A stretch of DNA of 64,000 bases from positions 186,001 to 250,000 of the forward strand of contig NZ_FNKN01000002.1 of the NCBI RefSeq assembly GCF_900102175.1, given 5' to 3'. The translations under genes were made by a program, and so were the position numbers. Source of the DNA: Microbacterium sp. cf332 (lineage in GTDB: Bacteria > Actinomycetota > Actinomycetes > Actinomycetales > Microbacteriaceae). Below, piece by piece: positions 8,302 to 17,236 of this stretch. Position 1 is the first letter of the stretch. Every line of letters begins with the position of its first letter. The notes under the pieces are model-generated. The model worked only from the letters and a program-made list of their open reading frames with translations, was not told where the DNA came from and searched no databases.

Positions 8302-8967
8302 ATGTCCGAACCGATCCCGTTCTCGACCGCTCTCCGTGAGCGCTCCAGCTCTGCGCACTCCGGCAGCGAAGGCGCCGGCTTCATGACCGACCTCATGCGC
8401 GGAAAGGGCACCCGCGACGACTACGTCGCCCTCGTCGCGCAGCACTGGTTCATCTACGAGGCCCTGGAGCATGCGGCATCCCGCATGTTGATGGACCCGG
8501 TCGCCGCCACGTTCATCAGCGACAAGCTCACCCGCCTGCCCGCGCTCGAGATCGATCTCGAGTTCCTGATCGGTCCCGACTGGCGCGAGCGGATCGCACC
8601 CCTGCCGACGACGGAGCGCTACGTCGCCCGCATCCGCGAGGTCGCGGCGACGTGGCCCGGCGGTTTCGTGGCCCACCACTACACGCGCTACCTCGGCGAC
8701 CTGTCGGGCGGGCTCTTCATCGGCAAGCTGATGGCGCGTCAGTTCGGCTTCGAGACCAACGGCATCGGCTTCTACCTGTTCGGCGACATCGCCGACCCGG
8801 CAGCCTTCAAGGATCGCTACCGCGCCCAGCTCGACGCGGCCCCCTGGGACGAGGCCGAGCAGCAGCGGGTGATCGACGAGGTGCTCGTCGCCTACCAGTT
8901 CAACACCGACCTGTTCGCCGACCTCGCCGCCGCCAAGGCCCGCGGGCACGCCTCGGTCGTCGCCTGA
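8302..8967 (+). CDS. hmuO: biliverdin-producing heme oxygenase
   Basis: A 221-aa protein, the usual length for bacterial heme oxygenases. The proximal heme ligand is probably His19 (SAHSGSE), and the distal-helix signature YLGDLSGG covers residues 130-137. It cleaves heme to biliverdin, CO and Fe2+ in the cytoplasm, releasing iron. The upstream iron box (8267-8285) indicates induction under iron starvation. No heme transporter is visible nearby, so uptake genes must be elsewhere. Confidence 0.92.
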   Translation: MSEPIPFSTALRERSSSAHSGSEGAGFMTDLMRGKGTRDDYVALVAQHWFIYEALEHAASRMLMDPVAATFISDKLTRLPALEIDLEFLIGPDWRERIAPLPTTERYVARIREVAATWPGGFVAHHYTRYLGDLSGGLFIGKLMARQFGFETNGIGFYLFGDIADPAAFKDRYRAQLDAAPWDEAEQQRVIDEVLVAYQFNTDLFADLAAAKARGHASVVA

Positions 8968-9092
8968 GCGGACCCCGTGCCACGCGATGCCCCGTCGCGC
9001 CCAGCCCACCCCTTCCCGCCGCCCCCTCGGGCGCCGCGCGCGTAGCGGGTGGGTTCGGCGCTGCCGGGTCGACTCGGCGACGGCGGACGAGG

Positions 9093-10472
9093 TCACATGC
9101 CGGCGGCGCGGACCGCGGCCATGAAGCGCCGCACGTCGTTGTCGACCAGGATGTCGCTCGGCCGGAGCGGCCGCGACAGGTAGAGGCCGTCGAGCGAGGT
9201 CAGGCGCGACAGCGCGACATAGGTCTGTCCGGGCGCGAACGCGCCCGACCCGAGGTCGACGACGGCCCGGTCGTACGTCTTGCCCTGCGACTTGTGGATC
9301 GTGACGGCCCACGCGAGCCGCAGCGGGAACTGGGTGAACTCCGCGACGATCTCACGGGTCAGCTTGCGCGACGCCGGGTCGTACGCGTACCGGAACCTCT
9401 CCCAGACCGCGGGCTCGACGTCGTGCTCCTCGCCGTCGAGCTCGACCCGCACCGACGAGCCGGCGATGCGGGTGACCGTCCCGATCGAGCCGTTCACCCA
9501 GCGCGGCCCGTCAGCCGCGTAGCCGGCCACGTCGTTGCGCAGGAACATCACCTGCGCGCCGACCTTGAGCTGCAGCTCGGGATCGGCCGGGTACGACGTC
9601 TCGCCGCGCCCGAAGTCGCCGCTGACATCGGCCTTCGCCGTCTGCACCGGCCCCGTGAGCGCGTCGAGGTGACGCTGGTTGATGCGGTTGACCGCGTCGT
9701 TGCGGGTCGCGAGCGTGATCACGGGCGGCTCGTCGCCGGTCGGCGGGGGCGGCGTCCGGGCGCCCGCGGCGTTGAGCGCGGCGGCGATGTCCGCCGTGAC
9801 GACGCCGTAGCGCACGGCGTTGAGCATGTCCTTGAAGCCCGGATCGGCCTGGCGGTGGATCTCGCCGAGCTCGGCGATGTGCAGCGGCGCCCCGACCCGC
9901 CCGAGGTCGAGCAGACCGTCCGACCGGATGGCGCCGGCATCCGCCTTCGGCCCGGCCCACACCTGGGCGTCGAAGAACCAGAACGACCGGTAGTGGTCGC
10001 GGATGTACTTGAGCTCGTCGCCCCGCGGGGGCACGGGCGAGAGCTGATACGGGTCGCCGAACATCACGACCTGCACCCCGCCGAACGCATCGGACCGCCG
10101 TCGCCGCGCCTGGCGCAGCGACCGGTCGATCGCGTCCATGACGTCGGCGTTGACCATGGAGATCTCATCGATGACGAGCGTGTCGATCGCGTTGAGGATG
10201 CGGCGGGTCGGCTCGGACTGCTCGAGCTCGCTGTCTGCGACGAGTCCGATCGGCAGCCGGAAGAGCGAGTGGATCGTCTGCCCCTCGACGTTGAGCGCCG
10301 CGACGCCCGTGGGTGCGCAGATGGCGATCTGCTTGTCGGTATTCCAGGCGAGGTGCTGCAGGAGCGTGGACTTGCCGGTTCCGGCGCGACCCGTCACGAA
10401 AACGTGGTCGCGGGTGCTCTCGATCCGACGGAACAACGCCTCCTGCTCGGCGGAGAGAGGCGGCAAGGTCAC
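9093..10472 (-). CDS. Pif1/RecD-like AAA helicase
   Basis: A 459-aa SF1 helicase. Walker A is GRAGTGKST (28-36), Walker B is VIDEISMV (about 100-107), and the C-terminal motif TIHKSQGKTYDRAVVDLG is the UvrD_C_2/RecD signature. It should unwind DNA 5' to 3' in replication or repair. GTG at 10472 was chosen because the open frame beyond it is antisense to the next gene. It is convergent with heme oxygenase; a possible weak terminator hairpin (CCCACCC at 9005-9011 with GGGTGGG at 9047-9053) lies between them. Confidence 0.85.
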   Translation of the reverse strand: MTLPPLSAEQEALFRRIESTRDHVFVTGRAGTGKSTLLQHLAWNTDKQIAICAPTGVAALNVEGQTIHSLFRLPIGLVADSELEQSEPTRRILNAIDTLVIDEISMVNADVMDAIDRSLRQARRRRSDAFGGVQVVMFGDPYQLSPVPPRGDELKYIRDHYRSFWFFDAQVWAGPKADAGAIRSDGLLDLGRVGAPLHIAELGEIHRQADPGFKDMLNAVRYGVVTADIAAALNAAGARTPPPPTGDEPPVITLATRNDAVNRINQRHLDALTGPVQTAKADVSGDFGRGETSYPADPELQLKVGAQVMFLRNDVAGYAADGPRWVNGSIGTVTRIAGSSVRVELDGEEHDVEPAVWERFRYAYDPASRKLTREIVAEFTQFPLRLAWAVTIHKSQGKTYDRAVVDLGSGAFAPGQTYVALSRLTSLDGLYLSRPLRPSDILVDNDVRRFMAAVRAAGM

Positions 10473-10514
10473 CGATTCATGGTAGCCACAGGCGAGCCTT
10501 CCTAGACTTGTGCT

Positions 10515-11663
10515 GTGCACGAGGCGCAGACGACGCAGGATGCCGCGGTCGGCGGCGAGCCGTCGGGCGCGCCCGACGCCGCGCGACGCACCCCGCGACG
10601 TCCCGGTCGCCGCACCCGGCGGAGCGAGCGCGGGCGCCGCCGTCTCGCGCTCGACCTCACGGCGATCGGTATCCTCAGCGTGCTCGCCCTCGGTGCGCTC
10701 GGCGTCGGTGGCGTCGCCGTGTACCGCGCCCTGTACAGCCCCGCCGCGTTCGTGGAGCGGTACCTCGCGCTGCTGAGCTCGGGCAGCGCCGCCGACGCCC
10801 TGCTCCTGCCCGGCGTCGCGATGGACTCCGGCGAGCTCGCCGCCGCCGACCTGCCCTCGACGACGTCGGAGGTGCTGCTGCGCCGTGCGGCCCTGGCGCC
10901 GCTGTCGGAGGTGTCGGTCATCGGCGAGCGGGTGCGCGGCGACATCACCGAGATCACCGTCACGTACCTCGCCAACGGGCATCGCGGTCGCACGCAGTTC
11001 GACGTCGAGCAGGACGGCTGGGTCGGGGTCGCACCCGCCTGGCGCTTCGCGCACAGTCCCCTGTCGGCGATCGACCTCACCGTGCGGGGCGCCACGCGCT
11101 TCTCGGTGAACGGCTTCGAGCTCGACACCCGTCAGGTCGCCCCGGAGGGGACGGATGCCGACCCGCTCGTGCCCGTGTCGATGCTCGTCTTCTCGCCGGG
11201 TGCCTACTCGATCTCGGTCGACACCGCGACGGCCACCTCACCGGGCGTCGCGGTGCTCTCCGACGCGCCGCAGAAGGCCGTCCCCGTCGACCTGCAGACG
11301 CAGCCCACGCAGGAGTTCGTCGACGTTGTCCAGGAGCGCGTCGACGACTTCCTCGCCTCGTGCGCGACGCAGCAGGTGCTGCAGCCCACCGGCTGTCCCT
11401 TCGGATACTTCGTCCGCAACCGGGTCGAGGGCGCGCCGCAGTGGTCGATCGCGCAGAACCCCGAGATCGAGGTCGTGCCGGACGGGGCACAGTGGGCGAT
11501 CCCGAGCACCCGCGCCGTCGCACACATCGACGTCGACATCCGCTCGCTCTACGACGGCCGCCTGAACGAGGTGTCGGAGGACGTCGAGTTCTTCCTGACC
11601 GGATCGATCACGATCCTGCCCGACGGCACGGCATCCATCCAGGTCTCGGCCGACCAGGACTGA
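10515..11663 (+). CDS. hypothetical single-pass membrane protein
   Basis: A 382-aa protein I do not recognise. An Arg-rich cytoplasmic N-terminus of about 45 residues is followed by one transmembrane helix (roughly 47-70) and a large extracytoplasmic part with no clear motif; two Cys near the middle (ASCATQQ...TGCPFG) could form a disulfide. It is divergent from the helicase gene, with 42 bp between the two GTG starts, so the two may share a promoter region. Confidence 0.7.
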   Translation: MHEAQTTQDAAVGGEPSGAPDAARRTPRRPGRRTRRSERGRRRLALDLTAIGILSVLALGALGVGGVAVYRALYSPAAFVERYLALLSSGSAADALLLPGVAMDSGELAAADLPSTTSEVLLRRAALAPLSEVSVIGERVRGDITEITVTYLANGHRGRTQFDVEQDGWVGVAPAWRFAHSPLSAIDLTVRGATRFSVNGFELDTRQVAPEGTDADPLVPVSMLVFSPGAYSISVDTATATSPGVAVLSDAPQKAVPVDLQTQPTQEFVDVVQERVDDFLASCATQQVLQPTGCPFGYFVRNRVEGAPQWSIAQNPEIEVVPDGAQWAIPSTRAVAHIDVDIRSLYDGRLNEVSEDVEFFLTGSITILPDGTASIQVSADQD

Positions 11664-11669
11664 CCCGCG

Positions 11670-13643
11670 TCAGCTGCGGGCGGCGTCGCGCCGGGCGAGC
11701 TCCGCGAGACGCTCGTTGTACTGGTCGAGCTCGGTGTCGCCGGCACGGTCGACCTGTCGATCGCGACGGCGCTGCATCCGGTCGTCGGAGCGGCTCCACT
11801 GGATGGCGACCGTGATGGCGAGGATCAGGGTGGGGATCTCGCCCACCGACCAGGCGACGCCGCCGCCGATGTACTGGTCCTCGAGCGGGGTCGCCCCCCA
11901 CGTCCGGCCCATCGAGCCGAACCACTCCGCAGCGAAGAGCCCCGACGACATCATGATCGCGATGCCGAAGAAGGCGTGCATGGCCATCACGGCGATGAGC
12001 GTGAGCAGGCGGAAGGGGTACGGCATCCGATACGGAACCGGATCGATGCCGATGAGCGACAGCACGAACAGGTAGCCCGAGATGAGGAAGTGCACGACCA
12101 TCCACTCGTGCCCGATGTGGTCGTAGAGCGACCACCGGAAGAGGTCGGTGTAGTAGAAGACCCAGAGCGAGCCGATGAACATGATCGACGCGAACGCCGG
12201 ATGCGTCACGACCCGCGAGAAGGGGGTGTGCACCGCCCACAGGATCCATTCGCGTCCGCCGCGCGAGCCGTCGTCGCGCTTGCGGATCGCCCTCGCCGCG
12301 AGGGTCACCGGTGCGCCCGCGACGAGGCACAGCGGGATCGCCATCGACAGCAGCATGTGCCCCACCATGTGCAGGCTGAACAGGTAGTCCTGGTACGCGT
12401 TGATGGGGCCGCAGGTGACCCAGAGCAGCAGGAGCAGACCGAAGACCCACAGGGCGGTGCGGTAGACCGGCCAGCGGTCGCCGCGGCGCCGCAGCCGCAG
12501 CACGCCCGCCAGATAGAAGAACAGGCCGAACCCGGCGACGAACACCCACAGCAGGTCGACGTCCCACATGGTGAACCAGCGGTCGATCGTCAACTCGGGC
12601 GGCAGGACGGTGCCTGTGAGCACCTGCGCCGGCGTCTGCTCCTCGGGCAGGGTGGTGTCGACCGGCGGCGGGGTGCGGGCGAGCGCCGCGGCGGCCCCGC
12701 TCGCGATGCCCATGAACACGATCTCGACCGTGACGAGCAGCCAGAAGATGCGGGCCGCCCCACTCGAGGCGAGCTTCGCGATGAGACGGCCGCGGTAAAG
12801 GGCGCCGAGCACCCCCATCCCGATCAGCGCGATGACCTTGACCAGCAGCAGCGCGCCGTACGGCGACAGCAGGTTCTCGGGCGAGACGACCGCCACCGCC
12901 GCCCGGACGCTGCCCGACACCGCGACGACGACGAACGCGGCGAGGGCGATGCTCGAGTAGCGCGAGACGACCGAGACCATGTCGGCACGGTCGACGACCG
13001 GGCGGATGACCACGAGCAGCAGCAGCCCCCCGAGCCACACCGCCGCCGCCACGATGTGCAGCGCGAGGGCGGTCACGGCGATGTTGTGGTTCGCCTCTGC
13101 ACCCGAATGGCCCTGCGTCGCCATCGGGACGAGGGATGCCGCCGCCAAGATGCCGACGATCAGCGTCGAGGTCCAGCCGCGCACCGCGAAGGTGAGCACG
13201 GTGAGCACGGCGCCGGCGATCGTCGTGAGCAGCCACGCGCGCCCCGCCTCGGTGTCGACGAGGAAGCGCCCCAGCTGCTGTCCGAACTCGACGCCGGCGC
13301 TCGGCGCGGCGCCGAAGAGGTTGAGGAAGGTGAAGAACGCCGTCGCGGCGCTCGCGACGGTGAAGACCGCCGCCGAGATCGAGGCGGTGTCGAGGGCCGT
13401 GTCGAAGGGGCGCTCGCCGGCTCGCAGCGCGAAGAGCGCGACGACGAGGGACCCGACCATTCCCGCGGCCGCGAGATTGACGACGAGCTTGATGATCGGA
13501 AGGCCCCAACGCACGACCGGGCCGGGATCGAGCAGCTGCAGCGGAGCAGCTCCGCCGCCGGCCGCGAGGCCGATGAGGACGACGATGAGAGCCGACACAG
13601 CGAGGATCGCCGGTCCGGCGAGGCGCTGCGCTCGGGATTCCAC
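11670..13643 (-). CDS. CopD-CtaG fusion: copper transport / cytochrome oxidase assembly membrane protein
   Basis: A 657-aa polytopic protein. The first half resembles the CopD copper-resistance family (helices with NHNIAVTALALHIVAAAVWLGG). The second half is a caa3-type CtaG domain (HMVGHMLLSMAIPL, MHAFFGIAIMM), with His and Met residues suited to copper. The fusion is common in actinobacteria and is thought to deliver copper to cytochrome c oxidase. GTG start at 13643. It ends 6 bp before the stop of the convergent gene. Confidence 0.85.
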   Translation of the reverse strand: MESRAQRLAGPAILAVSALIVVLIGLAAGGGAAPLQLLDPGPVVRWGLPIIKLVVNLAAAGMVGSLVVALFALRAGERPFDTALDTASISAAVFTVASAATAFFTFLNLFGAAPSAGVEFGQQLGRFLVDTEAGRAWLLTTIAGAVLTVLTFAVRGWTSTLIVGILAAASLVPMATQGHSGAEANHNIAVTALALHIVAAAVWLGGLLLLVVIRPVVDRADMVSVVSRYSSIALAAFVVVAVSGSVRAAVAVVSPENLLSPYGALLLVKVIALIGMGVLGALYRGRLIAKLASSGAARIFWLLVTVEIVFMGIASGAAAALARTPPPVDTTLPEEQTPAQVLTGTVLPPELTIDRWFTMWDVDLLWVFVAGFGLFFYLAGVLRLRRRGDRWPVYRTALWVFGLLLLLWVTCGPINAYQDYLFSLHMVGHMLLSMAIPLCLVAGAPVTLAARAIRKRDDGSRGGREWILWAVHTPFSRVVTHPAFASIMFIGSLWVFYYTDLFRWSLYDHIGHEWMVVHFLISGYLFVLSLIGIDPVPYRMPYPFRLLTLIAVMAMHAFFGIAIMMSSGLFAAEWFGSMGRTWGATPLEDQYIGGGVAWSVGEIPTLILAITVAIQWSRSDDRMQRRRDRQVDRAGDTELDQYNERLAELARRDAARS

Positions 13644-13691
13644 CCGACAAGCCTACGGCGGTCGCGGGACCGCGGGCACAGGCGGGAACGA

Positions 13692-13723
13692 CGGAGGGGG
13701 ATGCCGTACGGCATCCCCCTCCG
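13692..13723 (-). terminator. hairpin terminator after HU
   Basis: A perfect 32-bp palindrome centred on GTAC, 15 bp beyond the HU stop. There is no T-run, as is common in GC-rich actinobacteria. The arms contain GGATGCC and GGCATCC, the hexamer that recurs through the window. Confidence 0.75.
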
Positions 13724-13738
13724 GTGAATCGTCGTCGA

Positions 13739-14026
13739 TTACTTGACGGCGGCCTTCAGCTTCGAGCCGGCGGTCACCTTGACGCGCTTGCCTGCGGCGA
13801 TCTTGATCTCTTCGCCGGTCTGCGGGTTGCGGCCGGTGCGAGCGGCGGTGTCGACCTGCTCGAAGGCGATCCAGCCCGGGATCGAGACCTTGCTGCCCTT
13901 GGCGACGGCCTCGGAGACGGTCGTGAAGAGCGAGTCGAGCACGCCCGAGACGGCGGCCTGGCTCTGACCGGTGGCGCTGGCGATGCTCGCGACGAGCTCG
14001 GTCTTGGTGATGGACTTGTCAGCCAT
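13739..14026 (-). CDS. hupB: HU-family nucleoid protein
   Basis: A 95-aa HU protein with the DNA-binding arm signature GRNPQTGEEIKIAAGKRVKV. It lacks the long Lys/Ala-rich C-terminal tail of mycobacterial HupB, so it is a short-form HU that bends and compacts DNA. ATG at 14026 is preceded by GGACAACC; the longer frame has no HU homology. Confidence 0.95.
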   Translation of the reverse strand: MADKSITKTELVASIASATGQSQAAVSGVLDSLFTTVSEAVAKGSKVSIPGWIAFEQVDTAARTGRNPQTGEEIKIAAGKRVKVTAGSKLKAAVK

Positions 14027-14124
14027 AGGGTTGTCCTCCAGACGGCGGACGACGGACGCGCCGCCGACAGCGTGGGTGGTTCCCGGGGACTCGCGTCCCG
14101 CGGTTGGTCGTTCGACCGGTCCCG

Positions 14125-14147
14125 AATATACGCGGATTCCGCGGAAT
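14125..14147 (-). promoter_or_regulatory. probable hupB promoter region
   Basis: On the minus strand a TATATT -10-like hexamer (14125-14130) lies about 100 bp before hupB. Next to it is the perfect 12-bp palindrome ATTCCGCGGAAT (14136-14147) in an AT-rich patch with GCGGATT repeats. The palindrome could be a regulator site or part of the -35 region; no regulator is identifiable. Confidence 0.4.
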
Positions 14148-14236
14148 TTCGCGGATTTACCGGCTTCCAGGGGCGCTTTCACCCGGCGTGTCGCCCGTTT
14201 TCGGGGCGCATGGGACGAATGTGACGCCTGCGCGGC

Positions 14237-15367
14237 TCAGATCCGTCGCAGCGCGGCGACGACCTCGGCCTCCCAGCGGCGGGCGGCGGGCAGGGCTCCG
14301 ACGAAGATCGGGGTGTCGTGCGTGACGCCGAGATACCGCGTCGCGCTCGCCTCGACTCCGGCCCGACGCAGCCTCGCGGCATAGGCAGCCCCGTCGCCGC
14401 GCAACGGGTCGTACTCGGCCGTGAGGATCACCGCGGGCGGCAGGTCGGCGAGCGAGTCGGCGCGCATCGGTGACGCGTACGATTCGTGCGCCCGCGATCG
14501 GTCGCCGAGGTACGTGCGCGCGACCGAGACCAGCTCGCGCACCGCGATGAACGCCGGGACGCCGAGCGCGTACGTCGCGCGCAGATCGATGTGGCGCCCC
14601 GTCAGGTCGGTCACGGGCACCTCGAGGATCTGCACCGCGACCGGCAGCCGAGCGCGGTCGCGGTTCATGAGCGTGAGGACCGCGGCGATGTTGCCGCCCG
14701 CCGACGAGCCCGAGATGCCCACGCGCCGGGGGTCGATGCCCAGCACCCCCGCCTCGTCGTGGAGCCACACCCACGCGGCGTAGGCCTGCTCGATCTGCGT
14801 CGGGTAGCGATGCTCGGGGGCGAGGGCGTAGTCGACGGCGACGAGGACGACGCCGGATGCCTCGGCCCGGCGCCGACAGGCCGCATCCGCCGTCGGGTAG
14901 TCGATGCCGCCGATGCGGAACGCGCCGCCGCCGAGGACGAGGCAGGCGGGTGCGGGCTCGCCGTCGACGACGGAGCTCGGCCGGTAGACGCGCACCCGCA
15001 CCTCCGGGTAACCGGGCACCGGAACGCGGTGCTCGGTCGTCGCGATCGCGGGGCCCGGCGTGCCGACCGTGCGCAGCTCCTGGCGGTCCCACGACAGCGC
15101 CGCTTTGCGGTGGCGCTGCCGCGGGGTCAGCTGCCGCGCGGCGGTCGGCTTCGCGGGGGTGGGGGTGGACGGCGTCGGGGCGGGGGCGGCGGTCCCGGGC
15201 ACGCCGTCCGCGGCGGGGGCTCGTGCCGGCACCGGCCGGGGCGCCTCCGGTCGCGTGGCGCGCGGCATCCGTTCGGCCACGGCCGACGTCACCGACCGCC
15301 ACGCCTGACGCAGGAGGTACCGGCGGTGGGTGCGCAGCCGCTCGGCGAAGAACGGGTCGAGCGGCAT
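14237..15367 (-). CDS. alpha/beta hydrolase, hormone-sensitive-lipase (family IV) esterase
   Basis: A 376-aa protein whose first 100 residues form an Arg- then Pro/Ala-rich extension. The hydrolase core has the nucleophile motif GISGSSAGG (Ser222), an acid in YDPLRGDG and a His in GVTHDTP. The oxyanion motif reads LGGG (145-148) rather than the family's usual HGGG. It likely hydrolyses short-chain acyl esters. ATG at 15367 was chosen because a small gene ends 2 bp upstream. Confidence 0.78.
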   Translation of the reverse strand: MPLDPFFAERLRTHRRYLLRQAWRSVTSAVAERMPRATRPEAPRPVPARAPAADGVPGTAAPAPTPSTPTPAKPTAARQLTPRQRHRKAALSWDRQELRTVGTPGPAIATTEHRVPVPGYPEVRVRVYRPSSVVDGEPAPACLVLGGGAFRIGGIDYPTADAACRRRAEASGVVLVAVDYALAPEHRYPTQIEQAYAAWVWLHDEAGVLGIDPRRVGISGSSAGGNIAAVLTLMNRDRARLPVAVQILEVPVTDLTGRHIDLRATYALGVPAFIAVRELVSVARTYLGDRSRAHESYASPMRADSLADLPPAVILTAEYDPLRGDGAAYAARLRRAGVEASATRYLGVTHDTPIFVGALPAARRWEAEVVAALRRI

Positions 15368-15369
15368 CG

Positions 15370-15498
15370 TCAGTCCCCCGTCGCCTCGTCGCCGCGGCGG
15401 TCGAGTTCGTCGAGCCGCCGCAGCTTCGACCACGGCACGAGGGCGATCCACATGACCGACGCGATCGCGCCGCCCATGATCATCGAGCTGATGTCCAT
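15370..15498 (-). CDS. 42-aa single-pass membrane peptide
   Basis: This small frame, 2 bp upstream of the esterase start, encodes 42 residues. They form a hydrophobic helix (about 5-24, ending in ALVPW) followed by a strongly charged tail (KLRRLDELDRRGDEATGD). The spacing implies translational coupling with the esterase. It could be a membrane anchor or accessory for that enzyme. I recognise no family, and support is positional and compositional only. Confidence 0.5.
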   Translation of the reverse strand: MDISSMIMGGAIASVMWIALVPWSKLRRLDELDRRGDEATGD

Positions 15499-15813
15499 GC
15501 CCCGACGCTATTGCCGAACACCGCCGCGGCGCATCCCCGTGCGCGGGACGGTCCACTCCGTGTAGGGCACGGGTCGCCGGGTGTCGGGTGCCGGTCTCGG
15601 GCGGGCGGCGGTCTCGGGCGGGTTCTGTCCCGTCGACAGGTTCAGCGCGGACCAGGTCGGCAGGCGCGGCCCGCACACGACCCTGAACCTGTGGGCGGCA
15701 CGGCCTCGGTCCGCGATAACCGCACACGGCGCCGGTCGGATGGCGGCAGACGGACGCGGCCCCCGTCCCGGCGAGGCCGAGCGGGGGCCGCGGAGGCGGA
15801 TCCGGTGCCGGAG
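15499..15813. other. 315-bp intergenic gap holding one 57-nt repeat
   Basis: No convincing gene. It contains a repeat copy (15636-15692) and lies upstream of the 42-aa gene and downstream of the permease gene. The promoter for the small gene and esterase should be in it, but no strong -10/-35 pair was seen. Confidence 0.5.
15636..15692. repeat. 57-nt hairpin repeat, copy 1
   Basis: The ends ACAGGTTCAG and CTGAACCTGT form a perfect 10-bp inverted repeat around a 37-nt centre. TGTCCCG precedes it and GGCACGG follows. Same length and ends as the copies at 21553, 21735 and 21953. Confidence 0.75.
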
Positions 15814-17130
15814 TCAGGCCCCCAGGAAGGGTACGACGAACAGCAGGATGGTGATCGCCGGGCCGATGAGCACCATCGACAGACCCCAGATCATGAGGTG
15901 CCGGTACAGGCGGGGCCGATCCTCCTCGGGACCCGAAGCGACGATCGTCGCGCCCGTCGTGCCGAAAGGCGCGCAGTCGACGAGAGACGCCGAGATCGCC
16001 AGGGCGTAGATGAACCCCGTCATCTCGAGCCCGCCGCCCGGCACGAGCAGCGGCACGGCGAGCGGGACGAGCGCACCGATGATGCCGATGGTCGATGCGA
16101 ACGCCGAGACGAGAGCGGCGATGACGCAGAGCACCACGGCGGCGATGATCGGCACGCTGACCGACCGCGCAGCCTCGCCGAGCTGGTCGATGGCGCCCAG
16201 GCGGGTCAGGACGCCCACGTAGGTGATGATTCCGCCCAGCAGCAGGATGGTTCCCCAGTCGACCTTGCCGAGCGCTTCGCGTCCGACCTTCGGGTTGATG
16301 AAGGCGAGCAGCACGGCGAGCGTCAGCGCGACCGCGCCGAGGTTGAGGTCGACGTCGTTGATCGTCAGGGTGAAGAAGGCGACCACGAGGACCGGGATCG
16401 AGATGAGCGTCATCAGCTGGTAGCCGGTGAGCTTGGTCGTCTCGGTGCGGGTGAGGACTCCCGTTCCGCCGGCGCTGCCGAGGGGGCCGGTGTCGCCCGC
16501 TGCGCGCTTCGCCTTCGCAGCCCGGCCGCGGGCGATGAGCTCGCGCCCGCCGAACATGAAGAACGCCACGAGCACGACGAGGGCGTTGACCCCGATCGAC
16601 AGGGCGAACATCAGACCCGCGTTGTACGGGATCTCCGCGGCGTTGGCGACGGTCATGACGGTGATGCCGACGATGCTCGTGGGGGCGAGCGCGCCGCCGA
16701 CGATCGCAGAGCTCATGACGATGCCCATCATCGTCGTGTGGATGCGGTGCTTGTGCGCGAGGCTCATCGCGATCGGCACGATGGTGAAGGCCGCGTGCGA
16801 CGTGCCGAGGCACGCGACGAGCGTGCCGACGACCAGCATCGCCCACGGGATCAGGGCGACGCGGTCGCCGATGAGGCGCACCGACCGGTCGACGAGCCAG
16901 TCGACCGCACCGACCGTACGCGCGATACCGAACAGGTAGGTGATCCCGAGGAGGATCAGCAGCGCGTCGACGGGGAACCCCCCGAGGACGTCGTCGAGCG
17001 GCTCGCCCACGACCAGCACGCCGACGAGGACGGCGGCCACGAGCGCGAGCGCGCCCATGTGCACGTTGCGGATGGCCGAGATGGCGAAAACGGCGACCAG
17101 GACGATGAGGGCGATGATCTCCACGTTCAC
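15814..17130 (-). CDS. MatC/SLC13-like carboxylate permease
   Basis: A 438-aa inner-membrane protein with about a dozen hydrophobic segments. It resembles the MatC_N dicarboxylate-carrier and SLC13/ion-transporter families, with small-residue-rich re-entrant regions such as GTSHAAFTIVP and SSAIVGGALAPTS. In this cluster it probably imports the acid sugar degraded by the neighbouring enzymes. Starts with GTG or ATG cannot be fully separated; the first Met gives a sensible first helix. It is downstream of the oxidoreductase and likely co-transcribed. Confidence 0.75.
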   Translation of the reverse strand: MNVEIIALIVLVAVFAISAIRNVHMGALALVAAVLVGVLVVGEPLDDVLGGFPVDALLILLGITYLFGIARTVGAVDWLVDRSVRLIGDRVALIPWAMLVVGTLVACLGTSHAAFTIVPIAMSLAHKHRIHTTMMGIVMSSAIVGGALAPTSIVGITVMTVANAAEIPYNAGLMFALSIGVNALVVLVAFFMFGGRELIARGRAAKAKRAAGDTGPLGSAGGTGVLTRTETTKLTGYQLMTLISIPVLVVAFFTLTINDVDLNLGAVALTLAVLLAFINPKVGREALGKVDWGTILLLGGIITYVGVLTRLGAIDQLGEAARSVSVPIIAAVVLCVIAALVSAFASTIGIIGALVPLAVPLLVPGGGLEMTGFIYALAISASLVDCAPFGTTGATIVASGPEEDRPRLYRHLMIWGLSMVLIGPAITILLFVVPFLGA

Positions 17131-17236
17131 GCGGACATCCCTCCCTCGCGCGCAGGGTCGGTCAGGTCACGGTGCATCGTCGTTGATCTCCAGGTCGTCG
17201 GAATCGGATTGCGGGCGGAATCGGGGGCGGTACGCG

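Noticed and set aside
11976..13727. 583-codon open frame opposite the CopD-CtaG gene
   Set aside because: It is Arg/Asp/His-rich with no domain pattern, and the opposite strand has clear transmembrane homology; a GC-skewed shadow.
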